A DNA stretch of 64,000 nt from JAHEJX01 sp041605955. GTDB taxonomy: Bacteria > Actinomycetota > Acidimicrobiia > Spongiisociales > UBA5794. The notes below the pieces were generated by a model. It made no database searches. It saw only the letters and a list, made by a program, of their open reading frames with translations, and had not been told where the DNA came from. The stretch's first letter is position 1. The number at the start of each line of letters is the position of its first letter. The translations under genes and the position numbers were made by a program. Positions 40,151-48,134 of the stretch are shown here, one piece after another. Location: positions 1-64,000 of the forward strand of contig JBFIXI010000002.1 of the NCBI GenBank assembly GCA_041605955.1, written 5' to 3'.

Positions 40151-40813
40151 ATGACAGCAGTCCGGGATACCATTGGATGGCCAACCGGCGGCGAGGTCCG
40201 GCCAATGATCATCGGCGTGGCGGGCGGTTCAGGATCGGGCAAGACGACGATCGCCCATGCCGTTGTGGAAAACGTCGGCACCGATGTGGTCTCGCTGATT
40301 CAGCACGACTCGTACTACAGGGATTTGTCGCATTTGGACCTGCCCGACAGGCAGGAGATCAACTTCGACCACCCGGACAGCCTCGAGACCGAGCTGCTGG
40401 TGCACCATCTAGAGGAGTTGCGGTCGGGGCGCGGCGTCGAAGTGCCGGTCTACGACTTCGGGATCCACACTCGGACCACTCGGACTGTCCCAGTTGCGCC
40501 GGAGGCGGTCATCATGGTGGAGGGGATTCTGGTCCTCGCCGAGGTGGCACTGCGCAAGCTGATGGACCTCCGGATCTACGTAGACACTGACCCGGACCTG
40601 CGGTTCATCCGTCGGCTGCAGCGGGACCTCGATGAGAGGGGCCGGTCGCTGGATTCGGTGACCCAGCAGTACCTGAACACCGTGCGACCAATGCATCTGC
40701 AATTCGTCGAGCCGTCGAAGCGATACGCCGACATCATCGTTCCCGACGGCTACAACCATTCCGTCGTTGGCACGGTCACCTCGATGATTCGTAACTTCCT
40801 CGACGGGCGGTGA
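40151..40813 (+). CDS. udk: Uridine kinase
   Basis: Salvage enzyme making UMP (and CMP) from uridine (cytidine) with ATP or GTP. The P-loop GGSGSGKTT is at residues 25-33; QHDSYYRDLSHL, FDHPDSLETELL, VPVYDFGIHTRT and ERGRSLDSVTQQY follow. ATG 40151 gives 220 residues and fits the leaderless promoter pattern. ATG 40205, directly before the P-loop strand (MIIGVAGG) and with GAGG upstream, gives 202 residues and is almost as likely. The 3' end overlaps the convergent hydrolase by 38 nt. Confidence 0.92.
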   Translation: MTAVRDTIGWPTGGEVRPMIIGVAGGSGSGKTTIAHAVVENVGTDVVSLIQHDSYYRDLSHLDLPDRQEINFDHPDSLETELLVHHLEELRSGRGVEVPVYDFGIHTRTTRTVPVAPEAVIMVEGILVLAEVALRKLMDLRIYVDTDPDLRFIRRLQRDLDERGRSLDSVTQQYLNTVRPMHLQFVEPSKRYADIIVPDGYNHSVVGTVTSMIRNFLDGR

Positions 40814-41570
40814 TCGGCGGCGGCAAGCGCTCCAATAGCTGGTCGAGCACATCGTTCCACGCTGTGGCGAACAGGGCGTGTCCTGCTCCCGAGGCGTGAA
40901 ACAGGTCGGCTGCGTACATGCCGTTCTCGTTCTCCGGATCGTCGAAACTGTCCCACATAGATCCCCATGAGGTCGTCTTCGGAAGCCTGAGGCGGTGGGC
41001 CACGCGGGCGATGGCCCGATCGAACGAGCGCGCCCGCACCCGGGCCCACGCCCTACCGATATTGGGCAAGCGGGGCAAGGGACCGAGGTCGCCGAGCCCG
41101 GAGACGCCCACTGCAGGGATTCGCTCGGCCAAGCGCCGGAGAATCTCGTAGAGGTCGCGTTCGAAATCGGTTACCGAGACCGCCCGCAGGGCGTCGTTGG
41201 CCCCTACGCACACCAATGCCAAGTCCGGCGCCTCGGCGATTGCGGGTGCCACCTGGTACTTCAGCACGTCACTTGCCCTGGTCCCGCCCACCGCGAAGCT
41301 CACCAAGGTGACCTGGTAGTCGGCTGTCAGTCGGTGGCCGATGCGGCGAGCCCAGCATTCGTCGATGGGATGGACGCCTGGCGCAGTGACCGAGCTGTCG
41401 CCCAGCAGAGCGATCTTGAGGGGAGGCTTGTTGGAATCGCCCAGCACACCGCTGGGGTCCTGGTTGGTCAAGCTCGGCAAGTCCGGGCGATGGCCCGTGT
41501 GCCACAGCTGGCCGAAGAGAATCCCCAAAGCGGCCAGCGGCCTCTTCGCCAGTCTCTTCGCGGTCGCCAT
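40776..41570 (-). CDS. SGNH/GDSL hydrolase
   Basis: Esterase or lipase of the SGNH fold, substrate unknown. Conserved blocks: block I GDSS (in ALLGDSSVTAP), block II Gly in FAVGGTRASD, block III GAND (in VCVGANDAL) and block V DLFHASGAGH with the Asp-x-x-His pair. The 264-residue reading begins with a basic and weakly hydrophobic region (ATAKRLAKRPLAALGILFGQ) that may be a signal or anchor. ATG 41570 is taken because a GAGG element lies about 9 nt upstream; ATG 41579 is also possible. Confidence 0.85.
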   Translation of the reverse strand: MATAKRLAKRPLAALGILFGQLWHTGHRPDLPSLTNQDPSGVLGDSNKPPLKIALLGDSSVTAPGVHPIDECWARRIGHRLTADYQVTLVSFAVGGTRASDVLKYQVAPAIAEAPDLALVCVGANDALRAVSVTDFERDLYEILRRLAERIPAVGVSGLGDLGPLPRLPNIGRAWARVRARSFDRAIARVAHRLRLPKTTSWGSMWDSFDDPENENGMYAADLFHASGAGHALFATAWNDVLDQLLERLPPPITARRGSYESSR

Positions 41571-41615
41571 CTGAGCCATCCTCGCGCGCCCGGCCGGCAA
41601 GCGTAGCCAGCGGAT

Positions 41616-42701
41616 TCAGACGTTGAAACGGAAGCGAATCACGTCTCCCTCTTGGACGATGTAGTCCTTGCCTTCGAGACGCCACTTGCCGGCTGCCTTG
41701 GCGCCGGCCTCTCCGCCCAGAGCGACGAAGTCCTCGCAAGTCACGACCTCGGCCCGGATGAAGCCTCTCTCGAAGTCGGTGTGGATCAGGCCGGCAGCGC
41801 GCAGTGCGGTAGATCCGCGCCGGTATGTCCACGCCCTGACTTCTTTCTCACCAGTGGTGAAGAACGTGTTGAGGCCCAGTGCCCGATATGCCGCCCGGAC
41901 GACCTTGTCGAGACCCGACTCTTCCAGGCCCAACGCGGCGAGGAACTCCGGGCGATCTTCCGGAGCGAGCTCGGCGATCTCGGCCTCGGCCTTGCCGTCG
42001 ATCACGACCAGCTCCGACCCCTCCGCCTCGGCAATCTCGGCTATCGCCGCCAAGGCGTTCTCATCGGCAATCTCATCGATGTTGGCCACATACAGCACGG
42101 GCTTGGCGGTGAGCAGATGCAGCTCTCCGGCGTGAGCCAGCTCCGAGCTCGTCAGCGGAACCGTCCTGGCCGGGTCGCCTGCGCGCAACGCAGCGGCCAG
42201 TTTCTCAACTACGCGTCGCGCCGCGTCCGCGGTCCGATCCCCAGACTTGGCGCGCCGGGCGTGACGTTCGGCGGCTCTCTCCACCGTCGCCAGGTCGGCG
42301 ATCGCCAGCTCGGTATGGATGGTCGCGATGTCTTCGACCGGATCGACCCGACCGCCCACGTGGCTCACATTGGGGTCCTCGAAGACCCTCACGACATGGG
42401 CGATCGCATCCACCTCGCGGATGTAGCCGAGGAACTGATTGCCGAGCCCCTCGCCCTGGGAGGCACCGGCTACCAGTCCGGCGATGTCCGTGAACTCGAT
42501 GGTGGTGGGCACCACCTCCCGGGGCTGCACGATGGCGGCGATCTCGTACAAACGAGGGTCGGGCACCAAGGCCACGCCCACATTGGGATCGACAGTGGCA
42601 AAGGGGTAGTTGGCTGCCACTGCGCCGGCGGCGGTCAGTGCGTTGAACAGCGTGGATTTGCCCACGTTGGGGAGACCGACGATGCCGCAAGTGATGCCCA
42701 T
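41616..42701 (-). CDS. ychF: Redox-regulated ATPase/GTPase YchF (OLA1 family)
   Basis: Conserved P-loop NTPase that binds ribosomes and prefers ATP. The 361-residue protein has the P-loop GLPNVGKST (9-17), FTDIAGLVAGASQGEGLGN for switch II, and the modified G4 motif NIDE in place of NKxD, which explains ATP preference in the family. A TGS-like C-terminal domain follows. GAGG lies 8 nt before ATG 42701. Confidence 0.95.
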   Translation of the reverse strand: MGITCGIVGLPNVGKSTLFNALTAAGAVAANYPFATVDPNVGVALVPDPRLYEIAAIVQPREVVPTTIEFTDIAGLVAGASQGEGLGNQFLGYIREVDAIAHVVRVFEDPNVSHVGGRVDPVEDIATIHTELAIADLATVERAAERHARRAKSGDRTADAARRVVEKLAAALRAGDPARTVPLTSSELAHAGELHLLTAKPVLYVANIDEIADENALAAIAEIAEAEGSELVVIDGKAEAEIAELAPEDRPEFLAALGLEESGLDKVVRAAYRALGLNTFFTTGEKEVRAWTYRRGSTALRAAGLIHTDFERGFIRAEVVTCEDFVALGGEAGAKAAGKWRLEGKDYIVQEGDVIRFRFNV

Positions 42702-42777
42702 TCAGAAACCTCGGGTGGCTGCGGAGGCCGGAGCATAGGCCGGAGGCGAAAGACGAGACGGACGTCGGCGAGCCGCG

Positions 42778-42790
42778 TAGTGTGAGCGCC
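42778..42790 (+). promoter_or_regulatory. Leaderless-type promoter of the RTX/DUF3152 gene
   Basis: TAGTGT (42778-42783), 7 nt and ATG 42791, with no ribosome binding site. Confidence 0.45.
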
Positions 42791-43975
42791 ATGCGGATTG
42801 GGGCCGTGGCGCTGGGAGGGCTGTTCCTGCTGGGTGCGTTGGTAGCGCCCAGTCGGGTAATTGCTGCGCTCGGCGTGGAGGGCCACCCGCGGTGCACGCT
42901 CGACGGCGTTGCTGCGGGATATACGTGGTGGGCAGACGAAGAGCACGTAGCAATCACCGATGAGCCCGTGCTGGAGTGGAACGGCATGATCGTCGATGCC
43001 AACCAGGTGGACTGCTCTGCTGTTCTCGCGTGCTTGCGGGAACGGCCCGAGATGGCCGGACGCGCCGCCACGATGGTCGGCGGTGACGCGGCCGACCACA
43101 TCGTCGGAACCAACGGACCGGACCTCATCGTTGGTGGGCCCGGACCGGATCGCCTGGAGGGGAGGCGGGGCCGCGACACTCTGTGCGGGGGCACCGGTGA
43201 TGATGTGATCGTTGGCGGTGGGGGGGCCGACCATCTGTCGGGACGATGGGGTCGCGATGAGTTGCGCGGCGGACCCCGAGACGACCGCATCGACGGGGGC
43301 AATGGCGACGATGCACTGTTCGGCGGGAGCGATCCCGATGTGCTCCTGGGGAGCGCCGGACGCGATGGTTTGTACGGCGGTGACGGAGACGATGTGCTGC
43401 GAGGCGGTCCCTCGCGCGATGTGTGTTTCGGCGAGGGCGGGCTCGATTCGTTTGCTCATTGCAGCGTCGCGGCCGACGACGATGTCCAGTACGGAGCCGG
43501 CCCGGTCCACGTCATTCGAGCGCAAGTCGACCCGTTGCTCGACGAGTCGCTGGCGCAGTTCACCGCCTATGTGGATTGGATCCTGTCCGACCCCCGTAGC
43601 TGGCTCGGCGACGGCTCGGTGACATGGCGGCGCGTCGGTCCGGACGATCCCGCCGATCTCAGCATCATCTTGGCGGCACCGGAGACCGTCGACGCGATCT
43701 GCTTCCCGTTGCGGACCGGCGGCTACTTCTCATGTCGCAACGGGGACAAGATCGGCATCAACATCAACCGGTGGAACACCGCCACGGATTGGTGGCCCGT
43801 CAGCCTTCACATCTACCGGACCTATGTGATCAATCACGAAGTGGGGCACTATCTGGGACACGGCCACGTCAGTTGCCCCGGCGACGGGGAGCTGGCCGAC
43901 GTGATGCAGCAGCAGACCAAAGGGCTCGATGGCTGTGTCGCCAACGGGTGGGTGTTCCCGGAGGGTCCACCGTGA
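42791..43975 (+). CDS. Secreted RTX-repeat protein fused to a DUF3152 metalloprotease-like domain
   Basis: The 394-residue protein has a signal sequence (about 1-26, AVALGGLFLLGALV), a linker, then 8-9 copies of the GGxGxDxLxGG calcium-binding nonapeptide pattern (about 95-220; for example LCGGTGDDVIVGGGGADHL). From about 235 on is a DUF3152 domain with NHEVGHYLGHGH; HEVGHYLGHGH (349-359) is the HExxHxxGxxH zinc motif of metzincins, followed by VMQQQTKGLDGC. Together they suggest a calcium-dependent exported protease. ATG 42791 has a leaderless promoter; GTG 42782 is the alternative. The stop overlaps the next gene (GTGA). Confidence 0.88.
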   Translation: MRIGAVALGGLFLLGALVAPSRVIAALGVEGHPRCTLDGVAAGYTWWADEEHVAITDEPVLEWNGMIVDANQVDCSAVLACLRERPEMAGRAATMVGGDAADHIVGTNGPDLIVGGPGPDRLEGRRGRDTLCGGTGDDVIVGGGGADHLSGRWGRDELRGGPRDDRIDGGNGDDALFGGSDPDVLLGSAGRDGLYGGDGDDVLRGGPSRDVCFGEGGLDSFAHCSVAADDDVQYGAGPVHVIRAQVDPLLDESLAQFTAYVDWILSDPRSWLGDGSVTWRRVGPDDPADLSIILAAPETVDAICFPLRTGGYFSCRNGDKIGININRWNTATDWWPVSLHIYRTYVINHEVGHYLGHGHVSCPGDGELADVMQQQTKGLDGCVANGWVFPEGPP

Positions 43976-44241
43976 GCGATGCCGTCGCCGCCGTTGAGGA
44001 GCTCCTTGCCGAGGCCGCCGCGGCGCATCACGAGGCTTTCAAAGAGACGGACGGGGTCGACCCGGAGTGGCCGTTGTGGTACGCCACATACCTGGCAAGT
44101 CGGCTTGGTCCCATGTCCGGTTTCCGGGGGACGCGATCCGAGCTCGTCTACTGGCTGATCCGGCTGGACCGTGAGTATCGAGAAATCGACTCGGCGGTGC
44201 CGTGGACGCGCTTCTATGCGGTCAGAATCGCCGCGCTTTGA
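43972..44241 (+). CDS. Small uncharacterised protein with a WPLWYATYL motif
   Basis: The 89-residue protein is acidic with an N-terminal helix (VAAVEELLAEAAAAHHEAF), then GVDPEWPLWYATYLASRLG and a C-terminal helix. It resembles a widespread family of small soluble proteins with a WPxWYAxYL core, whose function I do not know. GTG 43972 overlaps the preceding stop, and GGAGGG lies 6 nt upstream. The stop overlaps the TTG of the next gene, so it is coupled on both sides. Confidence 0.7.
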   Translation: MSDAVAAVEELLAEAAAAHHEAFKETDGVDPEWPLWYATYLASRLGPMSGFRGTRSELVYWLIRLDREYREIDSAVPWTRFYAVRIAAL

Positions 44242-45230
44242 CTGAGACGCCTCCGGTGGAGCTCAGCAAACTCATCGAGGCGAGCGATCTCGACGGGCTG
44301 GTGCGATACGCCGAGCGGCTCGTGGCGAATCGTGACTGGGCGGGGCTGGTCGAGATGCGCGACCTCTGCCGAGAGGCGACGGGGCGGGGCAAACAGGTGT
44401 GGGGGGCCGCCCACTATGCGGAGTATCGGCTGGCGCTCGACGGGCCCGCCGAGTACGCAACCGCAGTGATCAAATCGGGTGCCGGCCGCTTTGCCCCCGG
44501 CCCACTTTGGGAGGTGGCAGCCTCGACCCACAGTTGGGATGAGCTCAGCTCCGTCACCGACCCGGCGCTACGCGCCTTGATTGCCCATGAGCGTTTGCTG
44601 CGGGGCGACGAGGTCGATGCGGCCGATGTCGATCGAGCCGTGGTCGATGCCCCGCTCGCCCTTGCCGTATGGGAGCCGGACTATCCCCGAGCGGTGTACC
44701 GGTCGGATGGGGCCGACTTTCCCGAGCTGGAGATCCTGGCACCGGCCGCGTGGGTCGATCTGCCGGCACAGCCGGGCCCTTCCTCGGCTCACACCGATCC
44801 GGTGATCGCGTTGCTCGACCTGGTGGAGCCTTGGCTGGAGAGCTCCAACGGCCGTGGCGAAGGAGTCGCCGTGGAGGGTGGAGGCCTCGAAGCGATTCGG
44901 GCGCTGGGACCGCGCCGGGTGCGGGCGGAGGAAGTCACACTGCGCCAAGCCGTGGCGGTGATGGCATGGACCGGGGCGTCGGGGGGCGCCCATGGGAGAC
45001 GCCGGGGCACGCCGGTGGGCCGGGCGCTTGCCCTTTGGGCGGTTGCGGTGATCACCGGGCTGGACGATGCCTGGCCGGTCGATCTAGACGAGCTGGGTGA
45101 AGCGGGTTCAGAGATGAGATGGCTGGTCTGGGACCCGGGCGAACAGGCCGGCGGATGGCACTTCCACCTGGCGGTGGCGGACCCCATGGACGGGCTGGCA
45201 TGGGCAATCAGTGCAGTGGATGCACCCTGA
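44238..45230 (+). CDS. Uncharacterised soluble protein
   Basis: Not recognised. The 330 residues start with a helix-rich region (LDGLVRYAERLVANRDWAGL; VEMRDLCREATGRGKQVWG), followed by a region about VDRAVVDAPLALAVWEPDYP, and an end with a HAGRR-like basic patch and WLVWDPGEQAGGWHFHLAVA. No signal peptide, membrane segment or catalytic motif is seen. TTG 44238 is used because it overlaps the upstream stop (TTGA). The three genes from 42791 form one coupled unit. Confidence 0.7.
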   Translation: MTETPPVELSKLIEASDLDGLVRYAERLVANRDWAGLVEMRDLCREATGRGKQVWGAAHYAEYRLALDGPAEYATAVIKSGAGRFAPGPLWEVAASTHSWDELSSVTDPALRALIAHERLLRGDEVDAADVDRAVVDAPLALAVWEPDYPRAVYRSDGADFPELEILAPAAWVDLPAQPGPSSAHTDPVIALLDLVEPWLESSNGRGEGVAVEGGGLEAIRALGPRRVRAEEVTLRQAVAVMAWTGASGGAHGRRRGTPVGRALALWAVAVITGLDDAWPVDLDELGEAGSEMRWLVWDPGEQAGGWHFHLAVADPMDGLAWAISAVDAP

Positions 45231-45236
45231 CAGCGC

Positions 45237-46256
45237 TCACAGGTGGGGCATCACCTCGGCAGCAATCCGATCCATCAGCTCAGTCTGGGGGCCGAGGTGG
45301 AGGGTATGGAGGTAGGAGCGGGCGACGAACTCGACGGGAACGCCGGCCCGAGCGCGCATCGTATTGAGCTGTTCGACGATCCAGTCGGCCGGCCCCACGA
45401 ACACGGTTCTTTGGCGCAAGTCATCGCGCCGGCCCGGCGTGAGCAGCGGAGCCGCGGGGATCGAGCCCAGCCGGGAGGCCGATGCGACCATGTCCTCGTA
45501 TTTCCACGTGAGGTGCCAGATGTGCTGGCCCGCCTCGTCCCAGCCGCGGCGGAAGTCGCTGGCCGGATACATTATCGAGTAGTGGAGCCAGCGGAACTTG
45601 CTCGGATCCCGTCCAACAGCCTCCATCTCTTCCGTGGCCCAGCGCACCTGTTGCACCAGCCGCTCCGCCGGAGCGTTGCTGAACAGACCGTCGGCCTGTC
45701 TGGCGGCGCGCCGCACCGCGGCCTCCGCACCGCCCCCACTGACGATGTCGATGCGGCGCTGCGGGGTGGGCCGGATACCCACCCGGGGTAGTTGATAGAT
45801 CTCGCCGTTGTGCTCGATGGGCTCGCCGGTCCATGCCTTGGGGAGGATCTGCAGGATCTCCGACGTGGCCCGGCCCCGCAATCGTTTGCCCGGGCCGAGC
45901 GCTGCCAGCTCGACGGGTGACCATCCCAAGCCCAGGCCCAGCGTCAGCCGGCCTTTCGATATGAGTTGGACGGTGGCCGCATCCTCGGCGAGGCGGATCG
46001 GGTCGTGCATCGGCGCCAGCAACACCCCGGTCCCGATGCCGATCGTGGTCGTGCGGGCGGCGATTGCCGCGCTCGTAACCAGCAACGAGGGCATATACCC
46101 GTCGTCTACGAAGTGATGTTCGGTGGTCCAGACGGAGCTGAACCCGAGCTTTTCGGCGTGGGAGGCCAAGCGCAACGTCTCGTCGTAGGCCTGCTCCCAG
46201 TCCTTGGACTCCCCCGGCCGCAGTTGCGCTGAGAGCAGCCCAAAGCCCAACCCCAT
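45237..46256 (-). CDS. LLM-class (luciferase-like) oxidoreductase
   Basis: TIM-barrel monooxygenase/reductase that uses F420 or FMN. The 339-residue protein has AEKLGFSSVWTTEHHFVDDG near residue 35, TTTIGIGTGVLLAPMHDPIR, the LGLGLGWSPVELAALG segment and VSGGGAEAAVRRAAR. In actinobacteria many such proteins use F420, but the cofactor cannot be fixed from sequence. It lies 45 bp downstream of the ACT-domain gene on the same strand. Confidence 0.88.
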   Translation of the reverse strand: MGLGFGLLSAQLRPGESKDWEQAYDETLRLASHAEKLGFSSVWTTEHHFVDDGYMPSLLVTSAAIAARTTTIGIGTGVLLAPMHDPIRLAEDAATVQLISKGRLTLGLGLGWSPVELAALGPGKRLRGRATSEILQILPKAWTGEPIEHNGEIYQLPRVGIRPTPQRRIDIVSGGGAEAAVRRAARQADGLFSNAPAERLVQQVRWATEEMEAVGRDPSKFRWLHYSIMYPASDFRRGWDEAGQHIWHLTWKYEDMVASASRLGSIPAAPLLTPGRRDDLRQRTVFVGPADWIVEQLNTMRARAGVPVEFVARSYLHTLHLGPQTELMDRIAAEVMPHL

Positions 46257-46301
46257 CAGGTCACGCTCTCACCGACGGTGCCAACCTGGCAGAAGGTTCA
46301 C

Positions 46302-46676
46302 CTAGAGGTGGGCCCGGGCGGTTTCGTCATCGTCCACGGCAACCGCAAAGTGGAGGCCCTCGGCAGACGAATGGAGCAGGTACATCGCTTCGATGTTGAC
46401 ACCCGTGTTCGCCAGGGCCTCCGCCATGTCGGCTAGTGCTCCCGGCTTGTCGTGGAGGACAGCACTGATGACGCGCCGCTCCTCGAAGCTCATGCCTGCA
46501 CTCGACAGCACGCGGCGGGCGGCTTCCTCTTCGTCCACGACGAGCTTGACGAACCCGTCGGTGCCGGATGTGATGGCGGCTAACGCTTCGATGTTGACGC
46601 CGGCGGTCGCCATCTCCCTAGAGAGCATTGCGAGCTGCCCTGGCCGGTTGGCGAGCTTCACTGAGAATTCGATCAT
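46302..46676 (-). CDS. Tandem ACT-domain protein
   Basis: Two small ligand-binding ACT domains in 124 residues: ANRPGQLAMLSREMATAGVN (domain 1) and HDKPGALADMAEALANTGVN (domain 2), each followed by IEAL or IEAM. Such proteins sense amino acids. The target is unknown. A minus-strand TAATCT lies 6 nt before the ATG at 46676, so it is probably leaderless. Confidence 0.85.
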   Translation of the reverse strand: MIEFSVKLANRPGQLAMLSREMATAGVNIEALAAITSGTDGFVKLVVDEEEAARRVLSSAGMSFEERRVISAVLHDKPGALADMAEALANTGVNIEAMYLLHSSAEGLHFAVAVDDDETARAHL

Positions 46677-46688
46677 GGACCCAGATTA
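46677..46688 (-). promoter_or_regulatory. Leaderless-type promoter of the ACT-domain gene
   Basis: Minus strand: TAATCT, then GGGTCC, then ATG at 46676. Confidence 0.45.
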
Positions 46689-46766
46689 CGACGTTTCACT
46701 CTCGCGCGGCTAGTCGAAGTTTGAATCCGGGCATCTACCATGCGGCCGAACGTAGAAAGGATGTAT

Positions 46767-47363
46767 GTGGCCGAGAACGCGCCGCCCGGCTGGTACCAAG
46801 CCGCGACCGACCCGCCAGGCACCGAGCGCTACTGGGATGGCAACCAGTGGTCTGCCGACACACGACCGGCGGCCACGTCGCCTGCTGCGCCGCCGGAGGT
46901 CGCCACCGGCGATCGGGTCACTCCTCACGGACGCCAGATCGCCTCGGCCGGATCGCGTATCGGGGCACGGCTCATCGACGTCCTCATCATCGTCCTGATA
47001 TCGGCGCCGCTCGTATTTCCCAACATGACGATCGAGAACGGTGTCGTCACCTACGAGAACTTTGCGATCCAATGGCTCGTGGCTGCCATTGGTGCGGCCT
47101 ACGAGATCTTGTTCACCGCGTTGCGTAGCGCCACCCCCGGAAAGATGCTCGTCGGCATCGAGATAGTGCGTAAGTCCGATGGCCACGTCCCCATCGGCTT
47201 TGGCACCGCGGCGCTGCGATGGTCCCCCAACCTCTTGAACTACGTGGCCACCGGGTTGGGGGGAGTAGTCGTCCTGCTGTCGCTGATCCTCTTGTTTGCC
47301 GATCGGATGCGGCGAACGGTATTCGACTTCGTCGGGCAGACGTTCGTGGTCAGCAAACGCTGA
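46767..47363 (+). CDS. DUF2510-RDD membrane protein (first copy)
   Basis: The 198-residue protein begins with a DUF2510 motif (PPGWYQAATDPPGTERYWDG, then NQWS), then a Pro/Ala linker and an RDD domain with three membrane segments, including the characteristic GARLIDVLIIV, ATPGKMLVGIEIV and DRMRRTVFDFVGQTFVV. RDD proteins may move small ions or amines, but the role is not established. GTG 46767 is 6 nt after GAAAGG; ATG 46761 or 46740 would add residues. The next gene is a paralogue 6 nt away. Confidence 0.85.
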   Translation: MAENAPPGWYQAATDPPGTERYWDGNQWSADTRPAATSPAAPPEVATGDRVTPHGRQIASAGSRIGARLIDVLIIVLISAPLVFPNMTIENGVVTYENFAIQWLVAAIGAAYEILFTALRSATPGKMLVGIEIVRKSDGHVPIGFGTAALRWSPNLLNYVATGLGGVVVLLSLILLFADRMRRTVFDFVGQTFVVSKR

Positions 47364-47369
47364 CGGGCG

Positions 47370-48026
47370 ATGGCACGTCGCCGCCGTCCTCGGCCAAGGG
47401 GCTGGTACGAGAAGCAGGGTGATCCGCCGGGCACGGAGCGGTTCTGGGATGGGGAGAAGTGGGGCCCCAATCCGCGCTACAAGCGGGGCGCTGCCCCGCC
47501 GCCGGCACGGGTGGACGAGCCGGCCCTCGCCGCGGCCGAGCCGACGCAGAGCACGGTTTGGGCTCGCATCAGCGCCAGGTCGGTAGACACCCTGGTTCTG
47601 CTCTTCCCGTGGTACTGGCTCTTCACCAGGGCGTTCACCACGGAGGTGGGGGCCGGCGGCGAGGCCGTCACCACAACTCACGCTCTCTACCTGTGGCTGG
47701 CCGCCGCCATGGTCATCGCCTTCGACGTGGGGTTCACCGCAACCTGGGGGGCGACTCCCGGGAAACGCCTGGTCGGTTTGATGATCGTCGATCGCGACGA
47801 ACGCAAGAGCCCTCCCGGGTGGGGCCGATCGATCTTGCGGGCCACCCCGTTGCTGTTGGTGGTGGCGGTGTTGTTGCTGCCCTTGCTGTGGTTGGCCTGC
47901 GTGGTCTTCATGTTCGTCGACAAGAAGCAACGCTCGCTCTTCGACTTGTCAGGTGCAACGTTGGTCGTGATCGATCCGCGTCGCTCCGACCGTCTGGCCC
48001 GGCCGCGGAAGCCCAAGGCGACGTAG
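47370..48026 (+). CDS. DUF2510-RDD membrane protein (second copy)
   Basis: Paralogue of the preceding gene with the same layout: an Arg-rich start, PRGWYEKQGDPPGTERFWDG for DUF2510, and an RDD domain with ARISARSVDTLVLLF, ATPGKRLVGLMIVDRD and FVDKKQRSLFDLSGATLVVI. It has 218 residues and three or four hydrophobic segments. Tandem duplication followed by divergence is likely. The stop is 14 bp before the 15-bp repeats. Confidence 0.85.
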   Translation: MARRRRPRPRGWYEKQGDPPGTERFWDGEKWGPNPRYKRGAAPPPARVDEPALAAAEPTQSTVWARISARSVDTLVLLFPWYWLFTRAFTTEVGAGGEAVTTTHALYLWLAAAMVIAFDVGFTATWGATPGKRLVGLMIVDRDERKSPPGWGRSILRATPLLLVVAVLLLPLLWLACVVFMFVDKKQRSLFDLSGATLVVIDPRRSDRLARPRKPKAT

Positions 48027-48039
48027 GTTCCGTTCATGG

Positions 48040-48099
48040 CCCAGCCGAGGTAAGCCCAGCCGAGGTAAGCCCAGCCGAGGTAAGCTCAGCCGAGGTAGC
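48040..48099 (+). repeat. Four 15-bp tandem repeats upstream of the dnaE2 LexA box
   Basis: Unit CCCAGCCGAGGTAAG: copies 1-3 are identical (48040-48054, 48055-48069, 48070-48084); copy 4 (48085-48099) differs at two or three positions. They end one base before the LexA palindrome. Function unknown. Confidence 0.9.
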
Positions 48100-48125
48100 A
48101 ATCGAACATATGTTCGATGTAAGCT
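48095..48125 (+). promoter_or_regulatory. LexA box and promoter of dnaE2
   Basis: The palindrome ATCGAACATATGTTCGAT (48101-48118) is identical to that of imuA-imuB, including the preceding C. Flanking promoter elements are weaker than at imuA: GTAGCA as a -35, and TGTAAG (48118-48123) or TAAGCT (48120-48125) as a -10, the latter 9 nt before the ATG. Confidence 0.85.
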
Positions 48126-48134
48126 GGCTGGTCC

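Noticed and set aside
46725..46740. tRNA T-loop-like sequence (GTTTGAATCC)
   Set aside because: No acceptor stem, D arm or anticodon arm can be built around it.
46710..47930. 406-codon minus-strand frame opposite the RDD genes
   Set aside because: Low-complexity Arg/Gln/Gly translation; the two plus-strand genes have intact DUF2510 and RDD motifs.
48040..48099. CRISPR-like array
   Set aside because: The 15-bp units are directly adjacent with no spacers and there are no cas genes.
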